Positions 17,230-26,247 of a stretch of 45,718 nt of DNA are shown here, piece after piece. The DNA is from DATDMG01 sp036518955 (GTDB lineage Bacteria; Actinomycetota; Actinomycetes; Actinomycetales; Kineosporiaceae). Where the stretch lies: assembly GCA_036518955.1 (NCBI GenBank), contig DATDMG010000184.1, positions 1 to 45,718 of the forward strand. Reading direction: 5' to 3'. The notes under the pieces are model-generated. The model was given only the letters and a program-made list of their open reading frames with translations. It had not been told where the DNA came from and did not search any database. The number at the start of each line of letters is the position of its first letter. Within the stretch, counting starts at the first letter, position 1. Position numbers and translations under genes: made by a program.

Positions 17230-19827
17230 TCACGGCAGAATCTCGACGTACCCGTCGGTTCCGTGCACGCGGATCCGCTGCCCGTCCCGGATCAGTCGGG
17301 TGGCATCTACCACGCTGACGACGGCCGGCAATCCGTACTCCCGCGCGATCACGGCGCCATGGGTCATCGATCCTCCGACCTCCGTCACCAGGCCTGCGAT
17401 GGCGACGAAGAGCGGGGTCCAGCTGGGGTCCGTGCAGGTCGTGACGAGGATGTCGCCGCGTTCCAGATCGGCCTGTGCCATGTCCAGGACGACGCGGGCC
17501 CGCCCCTCGGCGGTCCCGGTGGAGACCGGCAGGCCGATCAGCGCGCCGGCCGGCAGGTCGCCACGTCGGTACGTCCCGGCGATGACCTCGCCATCCGAGG
17601 TGAGCACCCGAGGCGGCGTGAGTGCCTGGTACCACCTGAACGCGTCCTTGCGCCGGTCGATGAGGTGGTCATCCGCGCGGTTCGTGCGTACGACGTCGTC
17701 GAGCTCGACGAACGTGAGATAGAAGATGTCTTCCTTCTCCCGAAGGACGTGGGCCTGCACGAGGCGCTCGGCTTCCTCCAACAATGCCTGCTTGTAGACG
17801 AAGTAGCGGCTGATCATGCCGTACTTCGGATACTCCCGGTACCCGATGAAGGCTCGGACCCGGTCGATCATCCGCTTCGTCTCTTCGGCCTTGCGCTCGC
17901 CGTCCGGTAGGGTCCGCAAGCGCTCCAACAGCTCCTGCTCCTTCTTCCAGGCCTTCTGCCGTCCCTGCTCGAAACGCCGCTTGCCGGCTCCCGGATCGAA
18001 GTTCTTGATGTTCCCGAGGATCAGGGGCACCAGCGTGGAGGGGCGTTCGCTCCACCGTGGCCGGGTGATGTCGATCTCGCCGGGGCAGCGCATGCCGTAC
18101 GTGTCGAGCCAGGCCTCGATGGCGGCTCGCGCTTCCCGCCCGCCCGCGAGCCCGGGCAGCTCGGCCAGGAAACCCTCGTCCTCGATGCGCTGCAGAAACG
18201 CGACCACGTCCGGGTACGGGCGGATCACGTCGGCGACGTCCAGCAGTGCCAGCCCCATCTCCGAGGTGACGTTGTGGGGCACGGACTGGGTGAGCGTGTC
18301 CGCCGCGTTCTTCTCGCCCAGCCACACCTCCAGCTGTTCGTTGAGCCACCACGCGGCCTCCATCGCCGACATGAACACCTGATGGCTCCGCGGATCGAAC
18401 AGGATCCGCTTCAGCTCCTGGATGTCCGCCCGGATGAAGTCGAGCAGGGCCTGACCCGACCTCGACCTGATGTCGCGCTCCGCGGCGGCGAGAGATGCCT
18501 CGCTGCGTCTGATCAGGTCGGTGACGATGGCCGGATCGGTCTCGATCGGAGCTGGCGGGCCGCCGAACAGTGGTCCGGGTGAACCCTCGCCGGGCAGCGG
18601 CCGGATGAAGCCGTCGCGCTCGAGGACGGTCTGCAGCGCGTCCCCGGTCAGCGGGTCGGATCGGGTCACCGCATGCAGGAGGCCGGCGCGGCTCGCCGGC
18701 GAGGCCAACCGCTGGGTGACGTCGACGAACAGGCGCCCGCCGGCCTCGGCCATGGTCGCGGGGGTCGTCATCTGCCAGAAGGAGAGCCCGAGGGGCTTCA
18801 TGGGGTCGGTCATCATCTGCTGATGACCGACGGAGACGTAGACGTGGTTCTCCCGGTCGCCGGCCTCGGGAAGGGGGAACAGCGTAGTGATCGGCCGGCT
18901 CTGGACGATCTGGAAGCCGTCGTCGACCAGGCACCATTCGATGTCCTGGGGGCGGCCGAAGTGCGCTTCGATCCGCCGGCCGAGCTGCGCCAGCCGGATG
19001 GCCTGTGCATCCGTCAGCGCCGGCTGGTCCCGCAACTGCGGGTCGATGGCCACCTCCTGCGTCCCGCCCGCCGCCGAGGCGTGGATGGCGAGCTGCTTGG
19101 CGCCGACCGTCCTGGCGACGACCTCGCCGTCGCGCACCGTGTAGACGTCCGGGTTCACCAGGCCGCGGACCAAGGCCTCACCGAGACCGAAGGTGGCCTC
19201 TACCGAAGAGATCCTCCGGTTGGACGTCACGGGGTCGGCGGTGAACAGGATGCCGGCAGCCTGTGGGAAGACCATCTGCTGCACGACCACGGCCATCTGG
19301 ACCTGACGGTGGTCGATGCCGTCGCGCTGGCGGTAGGTCACGGCCCGCTCGGTGAACAGTGAGGCCCAGCACCGTCGGACGTGCTCCAGAATCGCTGCCT
19401 GGCCCACCACGTTCAGGTACGTGTCCTGCTGACCGGCGAAGGAAGCGGTCGGCAAGTCCTCTGCCGTCGCGCTGGATCGGACGGCGTAGGCGGCGTGCTC
19501 CCCGAGCGGGGCGAGGGCGCGGGTGACCGCCGCCGCGAGACCATCAGGAATGACGATCCCCTCGAGGGTCCGGCGGATCTGCGCGCTGAGCGTGCGGATC
19601 GCCTCCCGGTCGTCCGGGTTCAGGCGCGACAGCTGATCGAACCGATCGTCGACCGACGGCGCCTCCGCCATGAACCGCCGGAAGGCGTCCGTCGTCACGC
19701 AGAAACCATCCGGCACGCCGATGCCGTCGATCCGCGACAGCCCGCCCAAGTGCGCGCCCTTGCCTCCGACGACTGCGACCTGCGTCTCGTCGACCTCGCG
19801 AAGACCCAACACGTACTGTTCGATCAT
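17230..19827 (-). CDS. rph: Rifampin phosphotransferase (Rph), PEP-synthase-like
   Basis: This 865-residue enzyme inactivates rifamycins by ATP-dependent phosphorylation. The architecture is an N-terminal ATP-grasp domain (VGGKGAHLGGLSRI, AVRSSATAEDLPTASFAGQQ), a central rifamycin-binding domain (VGHQQMMTDPMKPLGLSFWQ, EYPKYGMISRYFVYKQALL) and a C-terminal swivelling His domain (TDPSWTPLFVAIAGLVTEVG, then SMTHGAVIAREYGLPA with phospho-His823). The middle domain and length (about 865) distinguish it from PEP synthase, which has a C-terminal PEP-binding barrel that is absent here. ATG 19827 follows GGAGGAACG. The palindromic rifamycin-associated element known upstream of such genes is not visible in the 145 nt before the start. 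Similarity to the Listeria-type Rph is recalled, not computed. Confidence 0.92.
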   Translation of the reverse strand: MIEQYVLGLREVDETQVAVVGGKGAHLGGLSRIDGIGVPDGFCVTTDAFRRFMAEAPSVDDRFDQLSRLNPDDREAIRTLSAQIRRTLEGIVIPDGLAAAVTRALAPLGEHAAYAVRSSATAEDLPTASFAGQQDTYLNVVGQAAILEHVRRCWASLFTERAVTYRQRDGIDHRQVQMAVVVQQMVFPQAAGILFTADPVTSNRRISSVEATFGLGEALVRGLVNPDVYTVRDGEVVARTVGAKQLAIHASAAGGTQEVAIDPQLRDQPALTDAQAIRLAQLGRRIEAHFGRPQDIEWCLVDDGFQIVQSRPITTLFPLPEAGDRENHVYVSVGHQQMMTDPMKPLGLSFWQMTTPATMAEAGGRLFVDVTQRLASPASRAGLLHAVTRSDPLTGDALQTVLERDGFIRPLPGEGSPGPLFGGPPAPIETDPAIVTDLIRRSEASLAAAERDIRSRSGQALLDFIRADIQELKRILFDPRSHQVFMSAMEAAWWLNEQLEVWLGEKNAADTLTQSVPHNVTSEMGLALLDVADVIRPYPDVVAFLQRIEDEGFLAELPGLAGGREARAAIEAWLDTYGMRCPGEIDITRPRWSERPSTLVPLILGNIKNFDPGAGKRRFEQGRQKAWKKEQELLERLRTLPDGERKAEETKRMIDRVRAFIGYREYPKYGMISRYFVYKQALLEEAERLVQAHVLREKEDIFYLTFVELDDVVRTNRADDHLIDRRKDAFRWYQALTPPRVLTSDGEVIAGTYRRGDLPAGALIGLPVSTGTAEGRARVVLDMAQADLERGDILVTTCTDPSWTPLFVAIAGLVTEVGGSMTHGAVIAREYGLPAVVSVVDATRLIRDGQRIRVHGTDGYVEILP

Positions 19828-19972
19828 CGTCGTTCCTCCGAGGCAGCGGCGCCCGTCCGCTCGACGCCGACTGGATCACGCTGGACGGACCGGGCCGCAC
19901 CTCGCCGTCGGCAGGTGCGCAGGTGCTGGTGCCGGACACCGGTGAGAGCGGCCGCGGCCGAGCCGTCGCGGG

Positions 19973-20323
19973 TCAGCGCCCGAACGGCTGGTAGAAGACC
20001 AGGCAGTTGCCCTGGTTGTCGTACACCGTCGCCCGACGCTCGTGGGCGTCGTCGTGCGGGGCCTTCAGCACTGCTCCTCCGGCGTCCTCCACGGCCTTCG
20101 CCGCGGCGTCGACGTCGTCGGTGCGTATGCCCACGACGGCACGACCGGGGAGTGGATGGTCGATCGGGGTAGCCAGGGCGATCGTCACCGCGCCGCCGTC
20201 GAGGGCCGCGTAGTGGCCGCCGTCGCGGAACTTCAACGAGAAGCCGAGGCCCTCGTAGAACTGGATCGACTCGTCCAGATCATCCGTGGACAGGACGATC
20301 TGGCGGATCTGGTATTCGGCCAT
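19973..20323 (-). CDS. VOC-superfamily (glyoxalase/bleomycin-resistance-like) protein
   Basis: This 116-residue protein has the paired beta-alpha-beta-beta-beta fold pattern of the vicinal oxygen chelate family: IRQIVLSTDDLDESIQFYEG at the start and VVGIRTDDVDAAAKAVEDAG plus RRATVYDNQGNCLVFYQPFG in the second module. Such proteins act as glyoxalases, dioxygenases or antibiotic-binding proteins; nothing here sets the ligand. ATG 20323 is preceded by AGGAGCAGTCGC. It lies upstream of rph on the same strand (145-nt gap), so cotranscription is possible. A role in rifamycin handling would be speculation. Confidence 0.85.
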   Translation of the reverse strand: MAEYQIRQIVLSTDDLDESIQFYEGLGFSLKFRDGGHYAALDGGAVTIALATPIDHPLPGRAVVGIRTDDVDAAAKAVEDAGGAVLKAPHDDAHERRATVYDNQGNCLVFYQPFGR

Positions 20324-20589
20324 GCGACTGCTCCTGTGGGGACGGCGGCGACTGAGGGCCTCGGCCCTGCCAGGGCATCCTCTCATCGGACTGTCCCTCG
20401 ACCCGCTCGCCCGTTCCGCGGGCACACCCCATCAGGTGAAGGTGCCGCGCCGACTCCTTCGCCTGCCGCAACCACACCAGCAGCGCCTGAGGCCTGCCCC
20501 ACCTACCGGTCGAGCAATGGAGATCTCGCGCCTGCCGGTCGGAGCCCTGACGCACCTCGGCAAACCCATGCCTGAATCCCACGAGAGCC

Positions 20590-21768
20590 TCATCCCGGGG
20601 GCGGGAGTGCCACCTCCGGTGGCCTGCTCGAGCGCGGTCCCGAACTGGCAGTCCGGTTCGATATCGCCCGAACGGGCCCTCGGGCGTCATTCGGGGAGAC
20701 CGCTGGGGCGTCGAGACGGCTGTTCCTGGAAGGCAGCGGACGACGGGTGGACCGGCGAGGGATGAGTAGCGGCTGCACGAGCCGATGCCGGTCCACACCG
20801 CCGCGGGCGTTGATCAGGGCGATCAGCAGGTCGACCGCTTCGGCGCCCACCCGGTCAGGGCGCAGGCTGATCGTGGTCACGGGCGGGGTTGTCGTCGCGT
20901 AGTCCGGATCCTCGCTGATACACGCCACGAGCAGGTCCCGCGGCACCTGCAGGCCGCGGTGACGAGCGGCGGCGAGGAGGTTGTGACCCGAGTCGGAGTA
21001 GACGCCGATGGCGGCGTCCGGTCGCGGATCACGGTCCAGCAGCCGGCTGACCGCGTCCCGTTCGGCGGTGAAGTAGTCGGGCAGCGGATCATACTCCTCC
21101 ACGAGGGCGGGCATGCGGTGTTCGTCGCACCAGGACCGGTATTCGCGTCCGATCAGGTTCGGGTATTCGTCGTCATGCCGGGGCAGGGAAAGCCCGATCC
21201 GCCGGGCGCCGGACTCGGTCAGGTGGTCGAGCAGGAGGCGAAGGCCCGTCTCGTGGTCGGAGTCCACCCACGCGTCCGACCGCTCTGGCCGTGGTGGTCG
21301 GCCTTCGCTGACCAACGGTAGGCCACGTTCCTGCAGGATCGAACGCACCGGGTCGTCGGCGCGGGGCGCGACATGGATGACGCCGTCCATCGGCGTGTTC
21401 AGCCACATCCACGGTGACGTCGAACTCGGCATCGTCAGGAGCAGGTAGCCGCGCTGGTGGGCCGCCGCCATGGCGCTCAGCGTCAGTTCGGCGTAGTACG
21501 GGATCACGATGTACGGGACGGGCAGGTCGCCGTACGTCGTCATGGTCAAGCCCAGCACTCCGCTGGCCCCGCGGGCCAGGGCGCGGGCCGCGCTGGCCGG
21601 GGCGTACCCGAGTTCGCGTGCCGTGGCCAGCACGTGCTGCCTGGTCGTGTCGGACAACCGTCCGGTGCCGTTGAGCGCGTTCGACACGGTGGCAGCGGAC
21701 ACCCCTGCCCGTGCCGCGACGGCGCCGAGGGTTGGCCGCCGCCAGGCGCGAGAACTCTCCATGCGCAT
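20590..21768 (-). CDS. LacI/GalR-family transcriptional regulator
   Basis: This 392-residue repressor has the LacI helix-turn-helix at its N-terminus (TLGAVAARAGVSAATVSNAL, hinge helix RQHVLATARELGYAPASAAR), followed by a periplasmic-binding-protein-like ligand domain (VLGLTMTTYGDLPVPYIVI, VDSDHETGLRLLLDHLTESG, AAIGVYSDSGHNLLAAA). Residues beyond ~345 form a low-complexity Ser/Pro/Arg tail absent from most family members; it may be a read-through extension. A perfect 18-bp operator-like palindrome lies 31 nt upstream of the start, between this gene and the divergent flavocytochrome, so autoregulation and control of the neighbour are likely. Confidence 0.93.
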   Translation of the reverse strand: MRMESSRAWRRPTLGAVAARAGVSAATVSNALNGTGRLSDTTRQHVLATARELGYAPASAARALARGASGVLGLTMTTYGDLPVPYIVIPYYAELTLSAMAAAHQRGYLLLTMPSSTSPWMWLNTPMDGVIHVAPRADDPVRSILQERGLPLVSEGRPPRPERSDAWVDSDHETGLRLLLDHLTESGARRIGLSLPRHDDEYPNLIGREYRSWCDEHRMPALVEEYDPLPDYFTAERDAVSRLLDRDPRPDAAIGVYSDSGHNLLAAARHRGLQVPRDLLVACISEDPDYATTTPPVTTISLRPDRVGAEAVDLLIALINARGGVDRHRLVQPLLIPRRSTRRPLPSRNSRLDAPAVSPNDARGPVRAISNRTASSGPRSSRPPEVALPPPG

Positions 21769-21798
21769 CCCCGACTGCCCATGACGCTTGACCGCTTG

Positions 21799-21816
21799 TG
21801 ATTAAGCACTTAATCA
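21799..21816. promoter_or_regulatory. LacI-type operator palindrome
   Basis: TGATTAAGCACTTAATCA is an 8-bp perfect inverted repeat around a central CA, and it is strikingly AT-rich against its surroundings. It sits between the divergent LacI-type regulator (start 21768) and the flavocytochrome gene (start 21871). Size, symmetry and position fit a LacI-family operator; binding is inferred. Confidence 0.8.
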
Positions 21817-21870
21817 TCCACCCTACCGGGGGACGGCGGCCGGACAGGTCACCGGGCGAGGAGTGATGAG

Positions 21871-23286
21871 ATGCCCGACGTGTTGGGCGACAACCAGCAG
21901 GACGCCGCGCGGGGTGCGGAGGGACGGAGGCGGGGGTCGATGACCACGACCACAGCCGCTAGGGGCACGAGGCGGCCGGACCGGGCGTTGCAGGCCCGGG
22001 TCGTGGTCCTCGCCGCGGTCGCCGTCAACCTCGTGATCGTGGAACTGCTGTTCGCCGCCCACGGCGCGGGACAGAACCAGGTGCTCACCGTCGCGAACTT
22101 CGCCGGGCTGCACGCCGCGCTGATCATGATGGGTCAGCTGCTGCTCGTGGCCCGCCTGCCATGGCTGGACCGGCGGATCGGGATGGACCGGCTCACCGCC
22201 TGGCACCGGTGGACCGGCTTCACGCTGTTCTGGGCCGTCTTGGCGCACGCGAGCCTGGTCGTGGCCGGGTTCGCCGTCCTGGACAGCGCGTCGCCGCTGC
22301 GGACGTTCGCCTCCCTCCTCGGCGTGCCGGCGTCGCTGCTCGGCATGATCGCCGCCACGCTGCTGGCAGCCGTCGCCGTCACCTCGATCCGGCTCGCCCG
22401 GCGCCGGGCCTCGTACGAGGCCTGGCATGCCCTGCACCTGGTCGCCTATCTCGCGGTGCTCGCGGCCCTGGTCCACCAGTGGCTCGAGGGGACGACGTTC
22501 ACCGCCTCGCCGCTGGGCGTCGCCTACTGGGCGGCCCTGTGGACGTTCACCCTCGTCGCGCTCGTGAGCGGCAGGCTGGTGATTCCCTTGCGGCGCAACG
22601 CCTTGCACCAGCTCCGGGTCGCCGCCGTCGTGCCCGAATCGGACAACGTGGTCTCGATCCACGTCACCGGGCAGCACCTGGACCGCCTGCGCGCCCGGGC
22701 CGGCCAGTTCTTCATCTGGCGCTTCCCCGGCCACAACCCCTGGTGGCAGGCGAACCCCTTCTCCCTGTCCGCGGCCCCGGACGGGACCTCCCTGCGCCTG
22801 ACCGTCAAGGCCACCGGGACGACCAGCGCCGGCCTGCGCCACCTCGAGCCCGGCACCCGGGTCTTCGCCGAAGGTCCGTACGGGGCCTTCACCCACCACC
22901 GTCGCACCCGGGACGCCCTGCTTCTGATCGCCGGAGGGGTCGGCATCACCCCCATCCGTGCCCTGCTCGAGGAGGCGACCGGTCCGGTCGTCGTGCTCTA
23001 CCGGGTGCGCACCGAGGACGACGCGGTCCTGCTGCCAGAACTGAACGCCCTGGCAGCGGCCAAGGGCGCCCAGTTGCACCTGCTCACCGGACGTACCGGG
23101 ACCGGCACCCCACCCCGGCAGCCGCTGGACCCCGCGCCGCTGCGCGCCCTCGTGCCCGACATCCACGACCGCGACGTGTTCGTCTGCGGCCCTCCTGCCA
23201 TGACCAGGGCCGTCCTCCGCAGCCTGCGCAGCCTGAAGGTCCCCTCCCGGCAGGTCCACAGCGAACGGTTCGGGTTCGCCGGCTAG
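21871..23286 (+). CDS. Ferric-reductase-like transmembrane flavocytochrome (FRE/NOX-like)
   Basis: This 471-residue protein has about six N-terminal transmembrane helices carrying paired histidines (ANFAGLHAALIMMGQ, RLTAWHRWTGFTLFWAVLAH, YEAWHALHLVAYLAVLAAL), as in heme-binding ferric reductase domains. An FAD-binding domain (RAGQFFIWRFPGHNPWWQAN, FSLSAAPDG) and a NAD(P)H-binding domain (LLLIAGGVGITPIRALLEEA, VFVCGPPAMTRAVLRSL) follow. It should move electrons from NAD(P)H across the membrane to an external acceptor such as Fe(III) or oxygen. ATG 21871 follows GAGGAG; ATG 21940 is an alternative start. The operator shared with the divergent LacI regulator suggests ligand-controlled expression, and no iron box is visible here. 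Confidence 0.9.
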   Translation: MPDVLGDNQQDAARGAEGRRRGSMTTTTAARGTRRPDRALQARVVVLAAVAVNLVIVELLFAAHGAGQNQVLTVANFAGLHAALIMMGQLLLVARLPWLDRRIGMDRLTAWHRWTGFTLFWAVLAHASLVVAGFAVLDSASPLRTFASLLGVPASLLGMIAATLLAAVAVTSIRLARRRASYEAWHALHLVAYLAVLAALVHQWLEGTTFTASPLGVAYWAALWTFTLVALVSGRLVIPLRRNALHQLRVAAVVPESDNVVSIHVTGQHLDRLRARAGQFFIWRFPGHNPWWQANPFSLSAAPDGTSLRLTVKATGTTSAGLRHLEPGTRVFAEGPYGAFTHHRRTRDALLLIAGGVGITPIRALLEEATGPVVVLYRVRTEDDAVLLPELNALAAAKGAQLHLLTGRTGTGTPPRQPLDPAPLRALVPDIHDRDVFVCGPPAMTRAVLRSLRSLKVPSRQVHSERFGFAG

Positions 23287-23317
23287 CTCCCGGCGAGCGG
23301 AGGATTCACGCCACTGC

Positions 23318-23364
23318 GCGTGAGCAATGGTCGAGACCTGTCGAGGCTCGACCATTGCTCACGC
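23318..23364. terminator. Perfect 18-bp hairpin between convergent genes
   Basis: The arms GCGTGAGCAATGGTCGAG and CTCGACCATTGCTCACGC are perfectly complementary, with an 11-nt loop. The hairpin lies between the ends of the convergent flavocytochrome (23286) and small protein (23393) genes, so it probably terminates transcription from both sides. There is no obvious T-tract, as is common in actinobacteria. Confidence 0.8.
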
Positions 23365-23392
23365 ATGCTCAGCTGTTTCGTCCGGCGGCCGG

Positions 23393-23695
23393 CTAGAGGA
23401 ACGCCAGCTGGTCGATGGCGTTGGCAACCTCATCGCCTGCCGCCCGTGCCGTGGGGAAGCCCGCGTCAGCTACGCACGAGACGACGCGCCAGAAACTGCG
23501 GTCCCCGATGAAGAGGTAGATCACGGATACGCGCACTCCGGGCCGGTTGCCGGCAACCTCGGACTGGGTGTTCACGACATCGGTGAACCCGCGCGCCTCG
23601 AAGACGCTGTGCGCGATCACATTCTTGAGTTCTCCGACGCTTCCCAGCGCCGGGTTCAACTCGCGACGCTCTGTCCTGAGGAACAGTCCCGCCAT
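23393..23695 (-). CDS. Small conserved-looking protein, unknown function
   Basis: This predicted 100-residue protein starts MAGLFLRTERRELNPALGSV and contains VIAHSVFEARGFTDVVNTQ, VSVIYLFIGDRSFWRVV and DAGFPTARAAGDEVANAID. Residue composition and alternation of hydrophobic strands look like a real globular alpha/beta protein. The ATG at 23695 is preceded by AGGGAGATCTC, a reasonable ribosome binding site; an in-frame extension to 23791 is basic and unlikely. No signal peptide or known motif was recognised. The hairpin at its 3' end supports a complete transcription unit. Confidence 0.65.
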   Translation of the reverse strand: MAGLFLRTERRELNPALGSVGELKNVIAHSVFEARGFTDVVNTQSEVAGNRPGVRVSVIYLFIGDRSFWRVVSCVADAGFPTARAAGDEVANAIDQLAFL

Positions 23696-24644
23696 GAGAT
23701 CTCCCTGTTGTCGGTCGAAGGCCACGGTCCCCACGTCGAGAGGCGCCGGACGCCACCACTGATACAGCGGCAACCTGCGCCGACGGCGCATCGGCCAGCC
23801 CGGAGAACGTGCAGCTCAGCACTCCCCCACCGGGTCGCCCAGCCTCGTTCCTCCGAGATCCCCGACGACAGCTCACCCAGCACGCCACCAGCCCGGGGAC
23901 GGCACCCGCCCTCACCGGCACCCTTCCTCGGTGGGCAAGGGCACTCGGGTGGCCAGGCCGTCTCGATCAGTTCGATCCGCCGACGATCCACGACCCCACC
24001 CTGCGCCGACGCCGTCACGGCAACCGCCCAGCCGAGATGGTGGGCAATACCGAGCCACCTGGCACCCGACACCAGTGGCCGTCGTCAGGCACCCGCCGAC
24101 CCCGACCGCCCGCGCCCGGTCCGTGGCCCGCCTCGCGTGCCGGGGAGCACGGTGGAATCCCTTCACGCGCCGGTTCCTGGTGCCCAGTGAGCGGACCTAT
24201 TGGCGGGTGCTGGGGCACGCTGGACGCCAACGCCCTCGATGTGGCGGTCGGCGGCTCCACCCTCCCCCTTTTAGGGGGCACCTTCAGGGGTTGCGAGAGG
24301 TAGAAATAGCAGGCCCTGGCGCAGCAACTCGGGTCATTGCCGCAGGCGCACCACTCCTATCGAAGCGAAAGGCGTCCACTGAAGGGCGAAAGTGTGGCCA
24401 CCGGAGTCCCTTCATTGGGGCTATACAATTCTTGCTTATTGTTCGACAGATCGGCCAGAACCCGGCCGAGCGTATTGCTGCTGGACGATCTTCACTGCTA
24501 GGCTCGCCAACGACAAGCTGATGGGTCAGTCCCCATTCATCCCAGCCGCGACGCTCTCGATCCCTTGAGCCTCAGCGCATTGATATACCCATCCGTCGGT
24601 CGCTTTCTGGAATGGCCGCACAACCGCTGACACAAGGAGGTCTC
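23696..24644. other. Long gene-poor region upstream of the PixA-type operon
   Basis: This ~950-nt region has no intact gene. Its left half carries a decayed minus-strand coding remnant (listed separately). Its right part (24300-24640) is visibly less GC-rich than the surroundings, contains CTATACAATTC near 24420-24430, which could serve as a -10 region, and ends in the strong AAGGAGG ribosome binding site (24635-24641) of the decarboxylase. A small CCCCC-TTTTA-GGGGG hairpin lies near 24264. The promoter of the six-gene operon should be here; the -10 assignment is tentative. Confidence 0.45.
23905..24072 (-). pseudogene. Fragment of an actinobacterial conserved hypothetical protein
   Basis: A ~55-codon minus-strand segment reads LGIAHHLGWAVAVTASAQGG and VVDRRRIELIETAWPPECP before homology-like sequence is lost. 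The pattern (a protein that begins by handling or judging a small-molecule signal, then VVDRRR-ELIE) resembles the N-terminal part of a family of uncharacterised actinobacterial proteins of about 200 residues that I recall. The rest of such a protein is not detectable, so this is called a truncated remnant. The assignment is weak. Confidence 0.35.
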
Positions 24645-26234
24645 ATGCTGAGGTCGGCATGGGAGGCATTGGACTTCGACCAATCACGTCGCAGGAAGCG
24701 TCGTCCTGACCGGGGTGCGACCCAGCCGTCAACCGTATTGGAGGACGGCCGGCCCGTGGTTGATCGGATACCGCGAGCCTTCGATCCTCAGCTGTTTCGA
24801 GCGGACGCCGATGTGGTCCTGTCGATTCTCCAGAGCCATTTGGCCGACCCCACCGTGCGGGGCCTTCAGCTGCATGACCCCGATGCTCTCTCGAAGGTCG
24901 CGAGGGCGTTGATGGATCCGGGCGACGAGCGGGTGGACAGCCTCATCCACAGTCGCCTGGAGGCGATCGTGGACCTGTACGTGAAGACCGGGATCCAGGT
25001 GCACTCCCCGGGGTCCATGGGTCGGCAGTTCGCGGGCGTTGTTCCACTCGCCGGAGTGATCGATTTCGTGTGTTCAGTAGTCAACCAACCCTCGTCGTTC
25101 TACGAGGCCGGTCAGTTGCCGAACGTCGTCGAACGGATCATGGCGGAGGAACTGGGCAGGCTGATCGGCTGGGCGCCGGGAACCTTCGCGATGGTGACGA
25201 CGTCCGGTGGCTCCCTGGCGAACCTGACGGCCTTGTTGGCGGCTCGGAATCGGCGGTATCCGGAATTCTGGGACAAGGGTTCCCCGGCGACGGCCACTGC
25301 CCACCCCGGGTTCCGTCCCGCGATCGCGGTGGGGGCGGACGCACACTACAGCGTCATCAGAGCGGCTGGCATCATGGGTATCGGCGAGTCCCATGTCGTA
25401 CGCCTCCCCCTGGACGACGAGGGCCGCGTCCGGGTCGATTCAGTCCGGCCCGCACTGGCGGACGCGCGTCGGCGCGGGCTGGACGTGTTCTGCTTGGTCG
25501 CCACGACCGGCACGACGTCACGAGGCGCCTTCGACCCTCTCGGGCAGTTGGCGCGCATTGCTCGCGAGCACGGAATGTGGTTCCACGTCGATGGGGCCCA
25601 TGGCGCCAGCCTCCTGGTCTCCCACCAGCTGCGCCCGAGGGCCCGGGAGGTGTGGGAGGCGGACTCTCTCGTCTGGGACGCGCACAAGATGCTCTTCGTC
25701 CCGGCTCCGTGCACCCTATTGTTCTACCGGCGTGAGGAGGACAGCCGCAGTGCCTTTCGGCAGGAGGCAAGCTACGTATTCGCCGACCGGCCCGACGCGC
25801 ACAGCCTGCTCGACAACGGGGACCGCAATTTCGAATGCACCAAGCGCCCCATGATCATGGCGCTGTGGGCGCTGTGGGCGCTCTACGGTCGCCAGTTCTT
25901 CGCGCAGAAGATCGAGAGGGTGTGCGAAGTTACCGAGGCCGCTCATGACGTACTCTCACGTGAGGCTGACTTCGAGGTCCTCCATCGGCCGGAGTCAAAT
26001 ATTCTCTGCTTCCGACACCGCCCCGCCCGGGTGCGCGACGAAGATGTTCACGACTTCCAGCGCAATATTCGGGATCACGTCAGGCTGCGCGGAAAGTTCT
26101 TCATCTCGAAGGTTGACATCGACGGCGTGGCCGCCTTGCGCGTCGTGGTGACGAACCATGACACCACTATCGAGCACTTTCGGATGTTGCTCGATGAGAT
26201 CAGAGAGTGCGGCGCACTGGTGGCAGCGGAATAG
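24645..26234 (+). CDS. PLP-dependent group II amino acid decarboxylase
   Basis: This 529-residue fold-type I PLP enzyme belongs to the glutamate/aromatic/diaminobutyrate decarboxylase group. Key sites: FAMVTTSGGSLANLTALLAA (phosphate-binding region), VGADAHYSVIRAAGIMG (ring-stacking His), FHVDGAHGASLL with Asp316 contacting the pyridine nitrogen, and Schiff-base Lys348 in VWDAHKMLFVPAPC. The length is normal. I chose ATG 24645 because it lies 4 nt after a near-perfect AAGGAGG; an in-frame ATG at 24612 has none. It is the first gene of a six-gene operon, 13 nt before a PaaK-like adenylating enzyme. Expected chemistry is amine formation from an L-amino acid, though some homologues are amine oxidases or aldehyde synthases. 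The substrate is unknown. Confidence 0.92.
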   Translation: MLRSAWEALDFDQSRRRKRRPDRGATQPSTVLEDGRPVVDRIPRAFDPQLFRADADVVLSILQSHLADPTVRGLQLHDPDALSKVARALMDPGDERVDSLIHSRLEAIVDLYVKTGIQVHSPGSMGRQFAGVVPLAGVIDFVCSVVNQPSSFYEAGQLPNVVERIMAEELGRLIGWAPGTFAMVTTSGGSLANLTALLAARNRRYPEFWDKGSPATATAHPGFRPAIAVGADAHYSVIRAAGIMGIGESHVVRLPLDDEGRVRVDSVRPALADARRRGLDVFCLVATTGTTSRGAFDPLGQLARIAREHGMWFHVDGAHGASLLVSHQLRPRAREVWEADSLVWDAHKMLFVPAPCTLLFYRREEDSRSAFRQEASYVFADRPDAHSLLDNGDRNFECTKRPMIMALWALWALYGRQFFAQKIERVCEVTEAAHDVLSREADFEVLHRPESNILCFRHRPARVRDEDVHDFQRNIRDHVRLRGKFFISKVDIDGVAALRVVVTNHDTTIEHFRMLLDEIRECGALVAAE

Positions 26235-26247
26235 CGTGGGAGGCCAC

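Noticed and set aside
17230..19827. Phosphoenolpyruvate synthase or pyruvate phosphate dikinase
   Set aside because: The ATP-grasp and His domains are shared, but the C-terminal PEP-binding barrel is missing and the middle domain matches rifampin phosphotransferase.
23809..24303. 165-codon plus-strand frame upstream of the decarboxylase
   Set aside because: Composition is Pro/Arg/Gly/Trp-rich with no homology, and it overlaps a more plausible minus-strand remnant.
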